Assembly: GCA_038888615.1 (NCBI GenBank)
Contig: JAWAID010000001.1
Location: 434,001 to 498,000 of the forward strand
Direction: 5' to 3'
Length of the DNA stretch: 64,000 nucleotides
Source: Candidatus Korarchaeum sp.
GTDB lineage: Archaea > Korarchaeota > Korarchaeia > Korarchaeales > Korarchaeaceae
Part shown: piece by piece, positions 41,860 through 51,723 of the stretch
How the letters are laid out: the number at the start of each line of letters is the position of its first letter
How positions within the stretch are numbered: position 1 is the stretch's first letter
Translations under genes and position numbers: made by a program
The notes under the pieces: model-generated
The model's input: the letters and a program-made list of their open reading frames with translations, nothing else
Database searches by the model: none
What the model was told of the DNA's origin: nothing

Positions 41860-42038
41860 AGCGACACCGAGCTCACATAATATCCAGTTCAATAAAAAAG
41901 TTACTGCACAGGGAAGTTCGAATTTAACAACTAAAGTGGATTTTATTGGGACTGAGATCGGTTGCTCCGGAAGCACTCCGCCTTCATCTCTAACGGAAAA
42001 TTTTTAAATTGTTAATATCGAGCTTACCGGGTGGACGC

Positions 42039-42977
42039 ATGGCCCTGTTCAACTTGAGGGGGAGAGATTACATAACGACTAGAGATTACACGAGGGAGGA
42101 GCTAGAGTACCTGATCCAGATGTCAATGGATTTGAAGAAGATGTGGTACTCTGGAATTCGCGTGAAGCCCCTGGAAGGTAAAGCGGTAGCTTTACTATTC
42201 AAGAAACCATCCACTAGGACTAGGAACTCCTTTCAAGCTGCTGTCTTCAGACTAGGAGGATTCTCCGTCTACATGAGGCCCGATGAACTTCAGCTCCAGA
42301 GGGGGGAGCCCGTGAAGGATACGGCTAGGGTCTTAGATAGGTACTACGACGCTCTTGTCATCAGGACCTTCGGGCAAGAGGAGATAATGGAGTACGCTAG
42401 GTACATGAAGAACCCGGTTATCAATGCTCTCTCGGATGAGGAACACCCTTGCCAAGCTCTAGCGGATCTCATGACGATAAAGGAGAAGTTCGGAAGGTGG
42501 GAGGGACTCAAGATGGTATACACAGGAGACATATGGAACGTAGCTCACTCCCTGATAGCAACAGCCCCTGTCTTCGGTATGGACCTCATGCTTGCGGTCC
42601 CCAGGGGTTATGAGCCGATAGAGGAGATATGGAGGTTCGGTGAAAGGGAGGCAGCTAGGAGGGGGACGAAGCTGGAGATAGTCCATGATCTGAAGGAGGC
42701 CGTTAGAGGTGCTGACATAGTCTACGCCAATACTTGGTGGAGCATGGGGAAGCCTGAGGAGACCAAGGATAAGAGGAAGGAGGACTTCGCCCCGTTCACA
42801 GTTACTCCCGATATCATGAGCCTAGCTAAGGAGCACGCCATATTCATGCACTGCTTACCAGCCTACAGAGGGAACGAGATGACCGAAGAGGTTATAGAGG
42901 GTAGGTGGTCCGTAGTATTTGATCAGGCCGAGAACAGGCTTTGGACAGAGGCCGCTATTTTAGCCGCCTTAATATAA
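42039..42977 (+). CDS. argF: Ornithine carbamoyltransferase
   Basis: A 312-residue carbamoyltransferase. [11 protein letters not shown] binds carbamoyl phosphate, [13 protein letters not shown] follows, WWSMGKPEE is the SMG loop that closes on ornithine, and MHCLPAYRG holds the ornithine-side cysteine. It links ornithine and carbamoyl phosphate to citrulline. With carbamate kinase next to it the reverse, energy-yielding direction is likely. Putrescine carbamoyltransferase is a close alternative. The TATA TTTTTAAAT (about 42000-42008) and GGTGG before the ATG at 42039 support this start over the one at 42009. Confidence 0.88.
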   Translation: MALFNLRGRDYITTRDYTREELEYLIQMSMDLKKMWYSGIRVKPLEGKAVALLFKKPSTRTRNSFQAAVFRLGGFSVYMRPDELQLQRGEPVKDTARVLDRYYDALVIRTFGQEEIMEYARYMKNPVINALSDEEHPCQALADLMTIKEKFGRWEGLKMVYTGDIWNVAHSLIATAPVFGMDLMLAVPRGYEPIEEIWRFGEREAARRGTKLEIVHDLKEAVRGADIVYANTWWSMGKPEETKDKRKEDFAPFTVTPDIMSLAKEHAIFMHCLPAYRGNEMTEEVIEGRWSVVFDQAENRLWTEAAILAALI

Positions 42978-43020
42978 ACCCCATCCAAAATATTTTTATT
43001 TTCACTTAAGGGGGAGGCAT

Positions 43021-43959
43021 ATGAGTAACGTGGTCACTATAGCCCTAGGGGGCAATGCCCTGCTTCAGTACGGGCAGAAGGGGACTTTCGAGGAACAGCT
43101 AGCGAATGCGAGGGTAACTGCTAAGCAGATAGTTGAAATGATAAAGAGGGGGTACAAAGTAGTTATAACACATGGCAATGGCCCGCAAGTGGGTGCAATA
43201 TTGCTCCAACAGGAAGCTGGGGCATCTCAAGTCCCTGCGATGCCCCTCCACGCATGCGGTGCTATGAGCCAAGGTCTGATAGGTTACATGATACAACAGT
43301 CCCTAATCAACGAACTGAGAAGAGCAGGTATCGATATGCCCGTAGCTACTGTTGTGACGCAGGTCCTAGTTGATAGAAGGGATCAAGCCTTCAGGAACCC
43401 AACGAAGTTCATAGGTCCTTGGTACGGTGAGGAGGAAGCCAAGGAGAAGGACAAGTTAGGCTGGGTCATGAAGTACGATGTGGGAAAGGGATGGAGGAGA
43501 GTGGTCCCCTCTCCGGATCCCATAAGACAAGTGGAAATAGAGGCTATAAGGAGGATGGTAGAGGCCGGGATAATAGTGATAGCATCAGGCGGCGGAGGGA
43601 TACCCGTCGTGGATGAGGAGGAGCTTGAGGGGGTAGATGCCGTCATAGACAAGGACCTAGCGGGGGAGAGGCTCGCCTCCTCATTGGGGTCGGAGTTGTT
43701 CATGATACTCACGGATGTAGAGAAAGTAGCCATAAACTTCAAGAAGGAGAATCAGACATTATTAGATACGATAAGTCTAGATGAAGCTAGGAGGTATTAC
43801 GAGGAGGGACACTTCCCCCCTGGAAACATGGGTCCGAAGGTGTTGGCAGCGATAAGGTTCGTTGAGCGGACAGGTAAGATCGCGATAATAACCAGCCTGG
43901 ATAAAGCCGTGGAGGCTCTGGATGGGAAGACCGGTACCAGAATAGTACCAAAAAAGTGA
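43021..43959 (+). CDS. arcC: Carbamate kinase
   Basis: A 312-residue amino-acid-kinase-fold enzyme: [40 protein letters not shown] and [13 protein letters not shown] are carbamate kinase signatures; [13 protein letters not shown] closes the site. It makes ATP from carbamoyl phosphate and ADP. It lies 43 bp after argF; GGGGGAGG precedes the ATG, and a TATA-like ATTTTTATTTT (about 42991-43001) suggests an added promoter. No arginine deiminase is in the window. Confidence 0.93.
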   Translation: MSNVVTIALGGNALLQYGQKGTFEEQLANARVTAKQIVEMIKRGYKVVITHGNGPQVGAILLQQEAGASQVPAMPLHACGAMSQGLIGYMIQQSLINELRRAGIDMPVATVVTQVLVDRRDQAFRNPTKFIGPWYGEEEAKEKDKLGWVMKYDVGKGWRRVVPSPDPIRQVEIEAIRRMVEAGIIVIASGGGGIPVVDEEELEGVDAVIDKDLAGERLASSLGSELFMILTDVEKVAINFKKENQTLLDTISLDEARRYYEEGHFPPGNMGPKVLAAIRFVERTGKIAIITSLDKAVEALDGKTGTRIVPKK

Positions 43960-43969
43960 AGTAAGTTTT

Positions 43970-45253
43970 TCAAAGCTTGAGGACATCCTCATAACCTTTC
44001 AGATCCAACAACCCATGCCCGGAGAAGTTGAGGGCAATTACCTTACTCTCACCCTTCTTTTTACACTTCATTGCCTCATCTATAGCCGCTTTAACGGCAT
44101 GGTTCGTTTCAGGTGCTGGAATTATACCTTCAGTTCTCGCGAACAGCTTACCAGCTTCGAATACCTCCTCCTGAGTGTACTTCACGGATCTTATCACACC
44201 TTTGTGCTTCAGCAGGCTCACGGTAGGGGCGGCGCCGTGGTACCTCAAGCCGCCAGCGTGAATAGGTGGGGGCACGAAGTCGTGGCCTAATGTGTACATC
44301 ATTATCAAGGGCGTGACTCCTGCAGTATCGCCGAAGTCGTACCTGTACTCACCCTCAGTTAGCGATGGGACGGCGGAGGGCTCGACAGCGATGACATCGT
44401 ACTCTCTCCTACCAGCTAGGACCTCCTCCACGAAGGGGAAGGTGAAGCCGGCGAAGTTGCTCCCCCCGCCTACGCAACCTATCAGTACGTCGGGCTTCTC
44501 CCCTATGGTCTCGAACTGCTTCTTAGCTTCCAGGCCTATTATCGTTTGATGTAGTAGCACGTGATTAAGGACGCTTCCCAATGAATACTTGGCCTTCTCA
44601 TCCCTCATAGCTGCCTCTATTGCCTCACTTATAGCTATTCCAAGGGACCCTGGGTGCTCCGGATCTCTTTCGAGGTACCTCCTACCCACTTCAGTTTTAT
44701 CGCTTGGTGAGGGAACCACTTCAGCACCATAGAGCTTCATGACGAGCTTCCTGTAGGGCTTCTGCAAATAGGAGATCCTGACCATGAAGACCAGGGCTCT
44801 TATACCCATCATCATGGTAGCGTACGAGAGAGCGCTTCCCCACTGTCCCGCTCCCGTTTCAGTCGTTAAGTATTCCAGTCCTTCCCTAGCTGCGTAAAAA
44901 GCTTGAGCGAGCGCCGTATTCAATTTGTGACTCCCGGTCGGTGATACGTCCTCCCTCTTGTAGTATATCCTAGCGGGAGTTCCCAGATACTCCTCAAGCC
45001 TCCTAGCTCTATAGAGGGGAGTTGGCCTCCCTATCCTCAAGTAAAACTCCCTGAGCTCCTCCGGTATTAGTACGTACTTCTCCCTCGAGAACTCCTGATT
45101 GACGCACTCCTCGGGGAACAGAGGGTAGAAGTCCTTCGGACCGAGAGGTTCCTTGGTGGCTGGGTGGATCGGTGGAGGGAGGTCGGGGAGATCTGAGACT
45201 ATGTTATACCAGTACTTAGGGACTTCGTCCCTGCTAAGGTCTATTCTCAGCAT
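43970..45253 (-). CDS. trpB: Tryptophan synthase beta-like protein, TrpB2 type
   Basis: A 427-residue PLP enzyme of the TrpB2 branch, with the long N-terminal extension (residues 1-60) that marks this branch. PLP lysine in [11 protein letters not shown], the glycine loop [15 protein letters not shown], phosphate loop [11 protein letters not shown] and late SGHGLLDL. It joins serine and indole into tryptophan. TrpB2 often acts without TrpA and none is here. GGAGGTG stands 8 bases before the ATG, at the end of a long leader. Confidence 0.92.
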   Translation of the reverse strand: MLRIDLSRDEVPKYWYNIVSDLPDLPPPIHPATKEPLGPKDFYPLFPEECVNQEFSREKYVLIPEELREFYLRIGRPTPLYRARRLEEYLGTPARIYYKREDVSPTGSHKLNTALAQAFYAAREGLEYLTTETGAGQWGSALSYATMMMGIRALVFMVRISYLQKPYRKLVMKLYGAEVVPSPSDKTEVGRRYLERDPEHPGSLGIAISEAIEAAMRDEKAKYSLGSVLNHVLLHQTIIGLEAKKQFETIGEKPDVLIGCVGGGSNFAGFTFPFVEEVLAGRREYDVIAVEPSAVPSLTEGEYRYDFGDTAGVTPLIMMYTLGHDFVPPPIHAGGLRYHGAAPTVSLLKHKGVIRSVKYTQEEVFEAGKLFARTEGIIPAPETNHAVKAAIDEAMKCKKKGESKVIALNFSGHGLLDLKGYEDVLKL

Positions 45254-45392
45254 AGGGAGCCACCTCCTTGGTCTGATACCAAAGAGCCCTCAGATGATAT
45301 CAAAGCATGTGGAAGAGCTTGGAACAGGGTCAGAGAGAGTCTGGAGACCTTAGAGCCAAACTAAATCCCCCATACTTACACCTCCGTGAGGT
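45254..45392 (-). promoter_or_regulatory. Long 5' leader of trpB2
   Basis: The best TATA box on the minus strand is TTTTTAAAAA at about 45413-45422, which predicts transcription from about 45392 and thus a leader near 140 nt, unusual here where most leaders are 0-15 nt. The leader contains CACCTC/GAGGTG complementarity near its start and a TTGGT/ACCAA hairpin (45268-45282) directly before the ribosome-binding site. A role in control is inference. Confidence 0.4.
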
Positions 45393-45422
45393 GAGAGCTA
45401 CTAGGATAAATCATTTTTAAAA

Positions 45423-45585
45423 ATTCTCGGCAGTGAATTTCGCAGTAGTATCAGGCCATCTGTCCTCAACTGAAGGGTTTCTTAACAACGTTTTTCCCAA
45501 CTACCGGACTGAACTCCTCTGAGAATGCGATTAGTCCTCTTCACTCTCCCTCAACGATTTTATTTTCCCACTTTTCATTTGCTGG
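45423..45585. other. Remainder of the 330-bp gap between trpB2 and the 45586 gene
   Basis: Apart from the TATA box of trpB2 at its left edge and the plus-strand TATA GATTTTATTTT (about 45555-45565) that serves the next gene, I see nothing in it. Confidence 0.4.
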
Positions 45586-46269
45586 ATGCCTAACTATAGG
45601 CTAATGGTTGAGAGACAACTTCACCTCATGATAGCGGGGGATTGGGAATCCGTAGATCCTGAGCTGATTGACTACTTGGAGGAGGAGCTCGGAGGTGATC
45701 CACGGAGGGACCCCGTAGGGGTTGCCTTCTGTCTCCTGAAGCTGGGTATCCCTCCTGAGAGAGCTACCTCCCTCCTGAACTGGAGGGAATTCGAGATTTT
45801 CTGCGTGCGGGGGCTGCAGCTTCATGGGATGGATTCTTTAAGAGGGGTTAGATTCAAACAGGGAGGTAAGGGGTATGAGGTAGATATCTTAGGGGTAGGT
45901 GATGAACTGAACCTCCTGATAGATTGTAAGATGTGGTCCATGAGGGGGAGATCAGGTAGGATACGCTCAGCGGCAAAGGAGCACTTAGTTAGGACGATGG
46001 CTTTCAATGAAGCGATGAAATTTGGTGCGGTAGAGGGTCTGGTTAAGGAGGAGGGGAGGTCTTACTTAATCCCAGTCGTGGTGTCTTGGCTCGAAGTGGA
46101 CATCACGAAGTCCAGGGAGGGAGTGGCTCTGGTGAGCCTAAGGAATTTTCCAAGATTCTTGGATTCCCTAGATGAAATAGAGGATGAGTTCTTAAGGATA
46201 GAGGCTGATTATAGAATCAGAGTGAAGAGAGAAGCTCTTTCACAGAGGAGACCAGCTCAGAGATCTTAA
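45586..46269 (+). CDS. PD-(D/E)XK-like restriction endonuclease-fold protein
   Basis: A 227-residue protein. After a helical first third, residues about 65-115 carry a nuclease-like pattern: WREFEIFCVRGL (Glu on the first helix), then YEVDILGVGDE and LLIDCKMW, i.e. E...VD...DxK as in Mrr-type enzymes. A role in DNA or RNA cutting is likely, but no methylase or other defence gene is adjacent. The TATA run at about 45555-45565 makes the ATG leaderless. The 3' end overlaps hisS (convergent) by 53 bp. Confidence 0.6.
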   Translation: MPNYRLMVERQLHLMIAGDWESVDPELIDYLEEELGGDPRRDPVGVAFCLLKLGIPPERATSLLNWREFEIFCVRGLQLHGMDSLRGVRFKQGGKGYEVDILGVGDELNLLIDCKMWSMRGRSGRIRSAAKEHLVRTMAFNEAMKFGAVEGLVKEEGRSYLIPVVVSWLEVDITKSREGVALVSLRNFPRFLDSLDEIEDEFLRIEADYRIRVKREALSQRRPAQRS

Positions 46270-47503
46270 CGTTCTTCCTGATATCCTTTGAGTAGAGGGT
46301 TACGGTTTCGGTTTCCTCCTCATGAGGACCTACGAAGGCGATTACCCTCACTCCCATCTTATTCGCGTACTCCCTCTGACTCGCTTGGCTCCTCCTCATC
46401 AGATCCAGGGATGCGCTCACTCCCCCCTCCCTCAGCATACTCGCGACACGCCACGCGTACCTCCAGTTCTCCCTCCTGACGCTGACGACGAATACCTCAT
46501 TGTAACTCCTCTCATCTAGGTTGAAGAGTCCTAACTCTAAACCAGCGTCTATCAACCTCTCCACGCCTATGCTGACACCAGTAGCAGGGACATCCCTTCC
46601 TGAGTAGAGAGCTATGAGTTTGTCGTATCTCCCCCCTCCTGCGACCGAGCCTATCCTGGGCTCACTAACGCTAGTCTCGAACACGGGACCAGTGTAATAC
46701 TCTAGCCCCCTCACTAATGAGAGGTCCAAGACCAACCTGTTATCGGAGATTATCGAGAACATCTCCTCCAAGTGATCTAGCGCAGTTTTTATCTTCTCGT
46801 TTTCGAACCCTCGGTAGAAACGCGCTACTTCATTGAAATTCCCCCTGATAGAGATGATTCCCGTTATCCTCTCTACCATAGGTTCGTGAAGCCCCAGTCT
46901 CACTAACTCACTTCTCACACCATCCTCCCCTATCTTGTCCAGCTTATCTATAACCCTGTATATCGGGAGGGGGTTCGCTATGCCCAGCTCCTCCTCGAAT
47001 ATACCGGTCAGGAGTCTCCTATCACTAACCCTCACAGTGAAGTTCTCAAAGTTAAAGGCCCTCATAACATCGATATTGACTGATATAACCTCAGCATCGG
47101 CCTCAGGATAGGGACTTCCAACTATGTCAGCATCGCATTGCCAGAACTCCCTGTACCTCCCTCTCTGAGGTTCTTCGTGTCTCCAGACCCTCCCGATGTG
47201 GTACCTCTTGAAGGGCAGCGGGGTATCGGGGTGCATCGCGATGTACCTAGCCAGGGGGAAGGTCAGCTCGTACCTCAGGGTGTACCATTCTTTACTGAAG
47301 AAATCTGGGAAAACGAACATAAGCCTACTCTCCGCTTCCTCACCCAACTTCCCTTTCACAGTCTCCCAGTACTCTAGGGCCGGGGTCTCAAACGGATCGA
47401 AACCGTAACGTTTAAAGATATCTTCTATCTTTCCCAGTACCCTCTTTCGGAGTATCATCACCGGTGGAGGGAAGTCCCTGAATCCCCTAGGTATCGATAC
47501 CAA
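46217..47503 (-). CDS. hisS: Histidyl-tRNA synthetase
   Basis: A 428-residue class II synthetase: motif 1 region PRGFRDFPPP, the TLRYELTFPLARY segment, motif 2 RVWRHEEPQRGRYREFWQCDAD, the histidine-A motif LVRGLEYYTGPVFE, GGGRYD and motif 3 GVSIGVERL, then the anticodon domain. The start is a TTG at 47503 with GGAGGTG five bases upstream; the frame is open to 47563, but the TATA box at 47563-47573 predicts transcription from about 47545, so the longer form cannot be made. Confidence 0.93.
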   Translation of the reverse strand: MVSIPRGFRDFPPPVMILRKRVLGKIEDIFKRYGFDPFETPALEYWETVKGKLGEEAESRLMFVFPDFFSKEWYTLRYELTFPLARYIAMHPDTPLPFKRYHIGRVWRHEEPQRGRYREFWQCDADIVGSPYPEADAEVISVNIDVMRAFNFENFTVRVSDRRLLTGIFEEELGIANPLPIYRVIDKLDKIGEDGVRSELVRLGLHEPMVERITGIISIRGNFNEVARFYRGFENEKIKTALDHLEEMFSIISDNRLVLDLSLVRGLEYYTGPVFETSVSEPRIGSVAGGGRYDKLIALYSGRDVPATGVSIGVERLIDAGLELGLFNLDERSYNEVFVVSVRRENWRYAWRVASMLREGGVSASLDLMRRSQASQREYANKMGVRVIAFVGPHEEETETVTLYSKDIRKNVKISELVSSVKELLSSL

Positions 47504-47562
47504 TCGCCCACCTCCTGAGCTGGAGCAGCTCTCCTTAAGACAATCGTGTGGTCTGAAGCTCA

Positions 47563-47576
47563 ACCCTTATAAATAC
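47563..47576. promoter_or_regulatory. Symmetrical TATA box between hisS and the 47596 gene
   Basis: CTTATAAATA on the plus strand, TATTTATAAG on the minus strand. It lies about 25 bp before the ATG at 47596 and the same distance before the predicted hisS transcription start near 47545. Confidence 0.5.
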
Positions 47577-47595
47577 TCCTCTCAGAGATATCCAG

Positions 47596-47976
47596 ATGAG
47601 CACGGTCCTGCTTGCCCTCTCAGAGGTGCTAAGGACTCTCTCACTTACAGGAGACTATCTACCATCCGAGAAGCTATCAATGATAATAGATGAGATGGCT
47701 GAATACTACGCCTCAGAACTCGACCTCTCTGATAGTAGACCGTTCCTCGAGAGTTTCGAGTTGGTCAGGAAAGCGATTACGTCGAGACCTATGGAGGATG
47801 AGGACGAGCTCGTAGTGAGGATATTCGCTCATAATTTGAGCGTCATGGAGGATAGGTATGGGCTCGATAGAGGGGCCATCGAAGAGAGGTTCATCAGGAG
47901 GATAGAGGAGCTCTTCGGCGTCAATTTCACCAATCTCATAGCAATTTTCGCTAAATCGATAAGAGAAATGAAATAA
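47596..47976 (+). CDS. Hypothetical helical protein, 126 residues
   Basis: Not recognised. Wholly alpha-helical by sequence (LLALSEVLRTLSLTG, RPFLESFELVRKAI, IFAHNLSVMEDRYG, RFIRRIEELFGVNF), acidic, no cysteines or membrane segments. A well-placed TATA box makes it leaderless. It diverges from hisS and is followed by an AT-rich 145-bp gap that holds the promoter of the ABC cluster (TTTATTAAG near 48086-48094). Confidence 0.6.
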   Translation: MSTVLLALSEVLRTLSLTGDYLPSEKLSMIIDEMAEYYASELDLSDSRPFLESFELVRKAITSRPMEDEDELVVRIFAHNLSVMEDRYGLDRGAIEERFIRRIEELFGVNFTNLIAIFAKSIREMK

Positions 47977-48121
47977 ATTAATAAAATGCTGAATATTATA
48001 CCTAATCCTGCTATTAATTATCCTAATAAGGGCGATATATACACAAAAATATACTCCTAATATGCTCCTGCTATAACTTAGTAAAGTTTATTAAGAAAGT
48101 GATCTAAGTAATGCGATCCCT

Positions 48122-48820
48122 ATGAGCTCAGAGCTTGTCTATGAGATAAGGAACCTGAGGAAGGTCTACGGAACCAAAACAAACTATGTGGAAGCCCTCA
48201 GAGGAATAGATCTAGAAGTAAGGAGAGGAGAGTTTCTAGCGATCATGGGACCATCCGGTAGTGGAAAAACGACCCTCCTCAGCATAATGGGCCTCTTGAC
48301 GAGGCCTACCTCAGGCAGCTTGAGGATACTTGGGATGGATTCAGCATCTTTAAATGATAAGCAGATGACTTCACTGAGGAGGAAAACTATAGGATTCATC
48401 TTCCAGACCTTTAACCTAGTTCCCTGGCTCACTGCAGCTGAAAACGTTGAGTTAGCTTTAGCCGTAGGCGATTATAAGGGAAACAGGAAGAGGAGGGTCA
48501 TGGAGCTACTGGAGAGCGTAGGGCTCAGAGGCAGGGAGAACCATAGGCCCTCCGAGCTCTCAGGAGGGGAGCAGCAGAGAGTAGCTATAGCTAGAGCCCT
48601 CGCGAACAACCCGTCGATAATACTGGCTGACGAGCCAACTGGAAACTTGGACTCGGCGTCAGGCATGCAGGTCATGGGGATACTCAGAAGGTTAGTTAAT
48701 GAGGGTAAGACTGTTGTGATGGTAACTCATAATCAAGCTATTGCTGAGATGTGCGATAGGATCGTGAGGATAAGGGATGGTGTTATTGTAGGGGAGGTGG
48801 TACCTGGTGTCAGGGCATAA
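48122..48820 (+). CDS. ABC transporter ATPase, MacB/LolD type
   Basis: A 232-residue ATPase: Walker A GPSGSGKTT, Q-loop FIFQTFNLVPWLTAAENVELAL, signature LSGGEQQRVAIARAL, Walker B IILADEPTGNLDS and H-switch VTHN. The Q-loop and NLDS ending mark the MacB/LolD class, which drives mechanical work by FtsX-type permeases rather than solute import. It is the first gene of a three-gene unit and overlaps the next by 14 bp. Confidence 0.92.
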   Translation: MSSELVYEIRNLRKVYGTKTNYVEALRGIDLEVRRGEFLAIMGPSGSGKTTLLSIMGLLTRPTSGSLRILGMDSASLNDKQMTSLRRKTIGFIFQTFNLVPWLTAAENVELALAVGDYKGNRKRRVMELLESVGLRGRENHRPSELSGGEQQRVAIARALANNPSIILADEPTGNLDSASGMQVMGILRRLVNEGKTVVMVTHNQAIAEMCDRIVRIRDGVIVGEVVPGVRA

Positions 48821-50447
48821 GGCTTTAGTTATCCTCTTATTACTCCTCCTAGCTCCCTTTCCCCTCTTCAATGGGGATGCCAAGCTCTGGGGACTGATCC
48901 TTGTGGACTACAGGTGGGGGACTAGAGAGCAGCCGAATATAGTTTACGCAGGGGATGGGTTGGTCTACCTGACGGTCACGCTAAGGGCCTTCGTGACCGA
49001 GAACGCAACTTGGACTCGGTACACTTTGAGCCCGTTTGAAGCGACTCTCGAGATCCCTAGGCCCCTAAGGGGACCCAACGGTGAGAACGTGGAGAAGATA
49101 TCCCCGTCCCTCCAGCTCTCCAAGACGAGGTTCACGGATGGGGAATCGTTCCAGCTATCCTTCCCGGTGGAAGTCCCATCGACAACTCCCGCAGGAAGAT
49201 ACGAGTTCAAGTTGAACCTGAGCTACAGGATCTATGACGCTGACAACTACATAGTGGACAGGGGCTACGAGATCTTCACCTTCAACTTAGAGGTTAGGGA
49301 GTCATCTCCAATCTACGTTTACCTTAAGGGGAGTGGAGTAGAGGGGGATACATCAGTTCTGACGCTCAAGGTGGTGAACGGAGGCTCTGAGGATGTTCAA
49401 CTATCCTCAATAGTGCTCACTTCCACATACATAAGGCTTCTAAATCCCAACATCGGAAGCCAGGCGATCCTAACGCCAAACTCGTCTCTCATATTTCAGA
49501 TAGGGGCATTCGTCGAGAGGGGCACCGGGAAGAAGTACGATAGGGTAGCTGTTACCGTGCAGTACAGGAGCGGAGGTAAGTACTACTCGATATCCCAAGT
49601 ATTCAGCGTACCGATCTTTAAGACGGAAGCAACGGAGAGTAAGCCCAGTATCGTGGTGACCTCTAACACCAGCTCAGTTTACGGTGGAGTTAAGTCGGCA
49701 ATCACATTGGTAGTGGAGAACATGGGGGATGAAACGGCTAGGAAGGTGAAGCTGCAGATATCATCCCAAACGGTGTCCATGCTTGGATCGAGCCTCTTCT
49801 ACTTGGGAGACCTTGTGCCGGGGGAGAAGAGGAACGTTACGCTGGAGATACTCCCATCGGAGGACCAACCCTCGTATTCCATTACCTTGCAGTTCACTTA
49901 CAGGGAGTTCGATAACGGTGTTGATGTGGAGAGGCAGGAGATCGCCCAGGTAGGTTTAGGAAGGATTCAGGAGGCCAAGGTGGTCATATCCACTGCCAGT
50001 GCTACTTATAGCTCGGGGAGATTAAGGGTCTTCGGGAACATAGCCAATGTGGGCGATAGGGATGCGAAGTTCGTGAACGTCACGATATACTCAGGCGCTT
50101 GCGTGGGCACATCAACTTACGTAGGGGATCTGAAGAGTGGGGAGAGCACCGGCTTCACCCTCTCCTGCGAAGCAGCTAGGGTACCTAGATCCGTAGGAGT
50201 GATTGTTGGCTACCTGGCTTCCCCGGGAAACTGGAGGGAAACTCGGAGGGAACTGATTGTTTCAGGGGTGCAAATGAATGTCACTGGTAACCTCACATTT
50301 GGGAACGTTAGCATCAGGAGAGTTACTAGTCCGACGATGAACTTAACTTACTGGATCGTCTGGCTCGTGGCGGGCCTGACGGTCGGGTTGATAGTGGGTA
50401 GGTTTATCTCCAGGAGGAAGGAGGTACCTCAAATTGAGGCTGCTTGA
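48807..50447 (+). CDS. Exported multi-domain beta-sandwich protein with C-terminal anchor
   Basis: A 546-residue surface protein. It has a signal peptide (ALVILLLLLLAPFPLF), then repeated beta-sandwich units of the COG1361/NEW3 or CARDB kind (for example KPSIVVTSNTSSVYGGVKS and the later ARKVKLQIS and RNVTLEILP strands), many N-glycosylation sequons, and a final membrane anchor (YWIVWLVAGLTVGLIVGRFI) with a basic stop. Set between the ATPase and the permease, with overlaps of 14 bp on both sides, it is probably the extracytoplasmic partner of this transporter. Confidence 0.75.
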   Translation: MSGHKALVILLLLLLAPFPLFNGDAKLWGLILVDYRWGTREQPNIVYAGDGLVYLTVTLRAFVTENATWTRYTLSPFEATLEIPRPLRGPNGENVEKISPSLQLSKTRFTDGESFQLSFPVEVPSTTPAGRYEFKLNLSYRIYDADNYIVDRGYEIFTFNLEVRESSPIYVYLKGSGVEGDTSVLTLKVVNGGSEDVQLSSIVLTSTYIRLLNPNIGSQAILTPNSSLIFQIGAFVERGTGKKYDRVAVTVQYRSGGKYYSISQVFSVPIFKTEATESKPSIVVTSNTSSVYGGVKSAITLVVENMGDETARKVKLQISSQTVSMLGSSLFYLGDLVPGEKRNVTLEILPSEDQPSYSITLQFTYREFDNGVDVERQEIAQVGLGRIQEAKVVISTASATYSSGRLRVFGNIANVGDRDAKFVNVTIYSGACVGTSTYVGDLKSGESTGFTLSCEAARVPRSVGVIVGYLASPGNWRETRRELIVSGVQMNVTGNLTFGNVSIRRVTSPTMNLTYWIVWLVAGLTVGLIVGRFISRRKEVPQIEAA

Positions 50448-51705
50448 TATAATCAAGTTCTCACTTAAGGCTCTGAGGAGCAGGAAGAGGAGGACCTACC
50501 TCACCTTACTAGGCATCTTCCTAGGTGTTCTCACACTGACAGCGGTTACATCCTATGCTGCTGGCTATGGAGCAGTCATACAGAAGATAGTGAAGGGAGG
50601 GAGCTTGAAGGTGATATACCTCATACCTCGCGAAACCTCCTTCACTGACTCCGATTTAGCCAAGATAAGCATGATGGACGATGTTGAGGTAGTTATGCCC
50701 ATGATCAGGATCTTCGGCGAGTTCAACGTGATGGGTCAGGATATAAGGGCTAGCATAGTTGGTTTTGACGTTAACTATGTCGAGGAGCTCTTCCCGGATT
50801 TGAAATTACAGTTCGGTGACTGGCCAGTGGATCAAGAGGAGCAAGCGATCATTCTAGGGAGTAACTTAGTTAATCAGATCCAGGTGAGTGACGTTATGGA
50901 TCTCATAGGGTTGAACATCAGGATATCAGCGGGTAGGGGACCGCTGAGTCAAGGTTCAGCCGTAAGAGGAACGATCTACGGGGTAGTAGCACCTTATGGC
51001 ACTTCCTTGATGACAGACGTCGATAACTCGATACTAGTACCATTGGACTACGCGTTGAGGATTTACCAAAGCTTCTACAACAGGAGGGACTATCCCACCC
51101 TCGTCATCATAGTGGATGATGTGAGCAGCATAGATCACGTGCTAGATGAGTTGAGGAATGAGTATGGAGATACGGCTTATCCTATAGCGATGAGAGATCT
51201 CCAGAGAGCTCTGAACAGCATAATAAACACATCAGTACTCGCTCTAGGGTCAATAGCGGCGATGACTATAGTAGTCGCTTCAGTAGGGATAATGAACGCC
51301 ATGTACACTACGGTAGCTGAGAGGACGAGGATAATAGGAGTTATGAGAGCCATGGGGGCATCCCAAGGGGAGATAATGCTATCATTCCTGTTCGAGGGGA
51401 TCATCATGAGTACTATAGCTATAGCCTCAGGAATCGCGGCTGGTTACCTAGGTGCTATGGCGCTATCCGAGCTCATATCCACTTTGATGAGCGGAGGTGG
51501 CTTCAGCGTGGGGGTGGGTGGAAGAGCCACGCGGGGATCTGCAGCAGGGAGTCAGAGCATCAGCCTATCCGTGACGCCAGTCTTGTCATTGGAATACGCT
51601 CTCACGATAGCTGTTGTAACCCTGTTGATAACTCTACTTGGAGCAATACCGCCGGCGCGCCAAGCCGCGAAGCTCGAACCGGCAAAAGCCCTCAGGTTTG
51701 AATAG
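50434..51705 (+). CDS. MacB/FtsX-type ABC permease
   Basis: A 423-residue permease: one N-terminal membrane segment after RKRRTYLTLLGIFLGVLTL, a large extracytoplasmic MacB periplasmic-core-like domain (about 45-250), then three segments around IAAMTIVVASVGIMNAMYTTVAERT, GIIMSTIAIASGIAAGY and VTLLITLLGAIPPARQAAK. The loop before the last segment has an unusual Gly/Ser-rich insert (LMSGGGFSVGVGGRA). It starts with TTG inside the end of the exported-protein gene. Together the three genes form an export or envelope-remodelling ABC system. Confidence 0.9.
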   Translation: MRLLDIIKFSLKALRSRKRRTYLTLLGIFLGVLTLTAVTSYAAGYGAVIQKIVKGGSLKVIYLIPRETSFTDSDLAKISMMDDVEVVMPMIRIFGEFNVMGQDIRASIVGFDVNYVEELFPDLKLQFGDWPVDQEEQAIILGSNLVNQIQVSDVMDLIGLNIRISAGRGPLSQGSAVRGTIYGVVAPYGTSLMTDVDNSILVPLDYALRIYQSFYNRRDYPTLVIIVDDVSSIDHVLDELRNEYGDTAYPIAMRDLQRALNSIINTSVLALGSIAAMTIVVASVGIMNAMYTTVAERTRIIGVMRAMGASQGEIMLSFLFEGIIMSTIAIASGIAAGYLGAMALSELISTLMSGGGFSVGVGGRATRGSAAGSQSISLSVTPVLSLEYALTIAVVTLLITLLGAIPPARQAAKLEPAKALRFE

Positions 51706-51723
51706 CGTGTCCTAATCTCTAGA

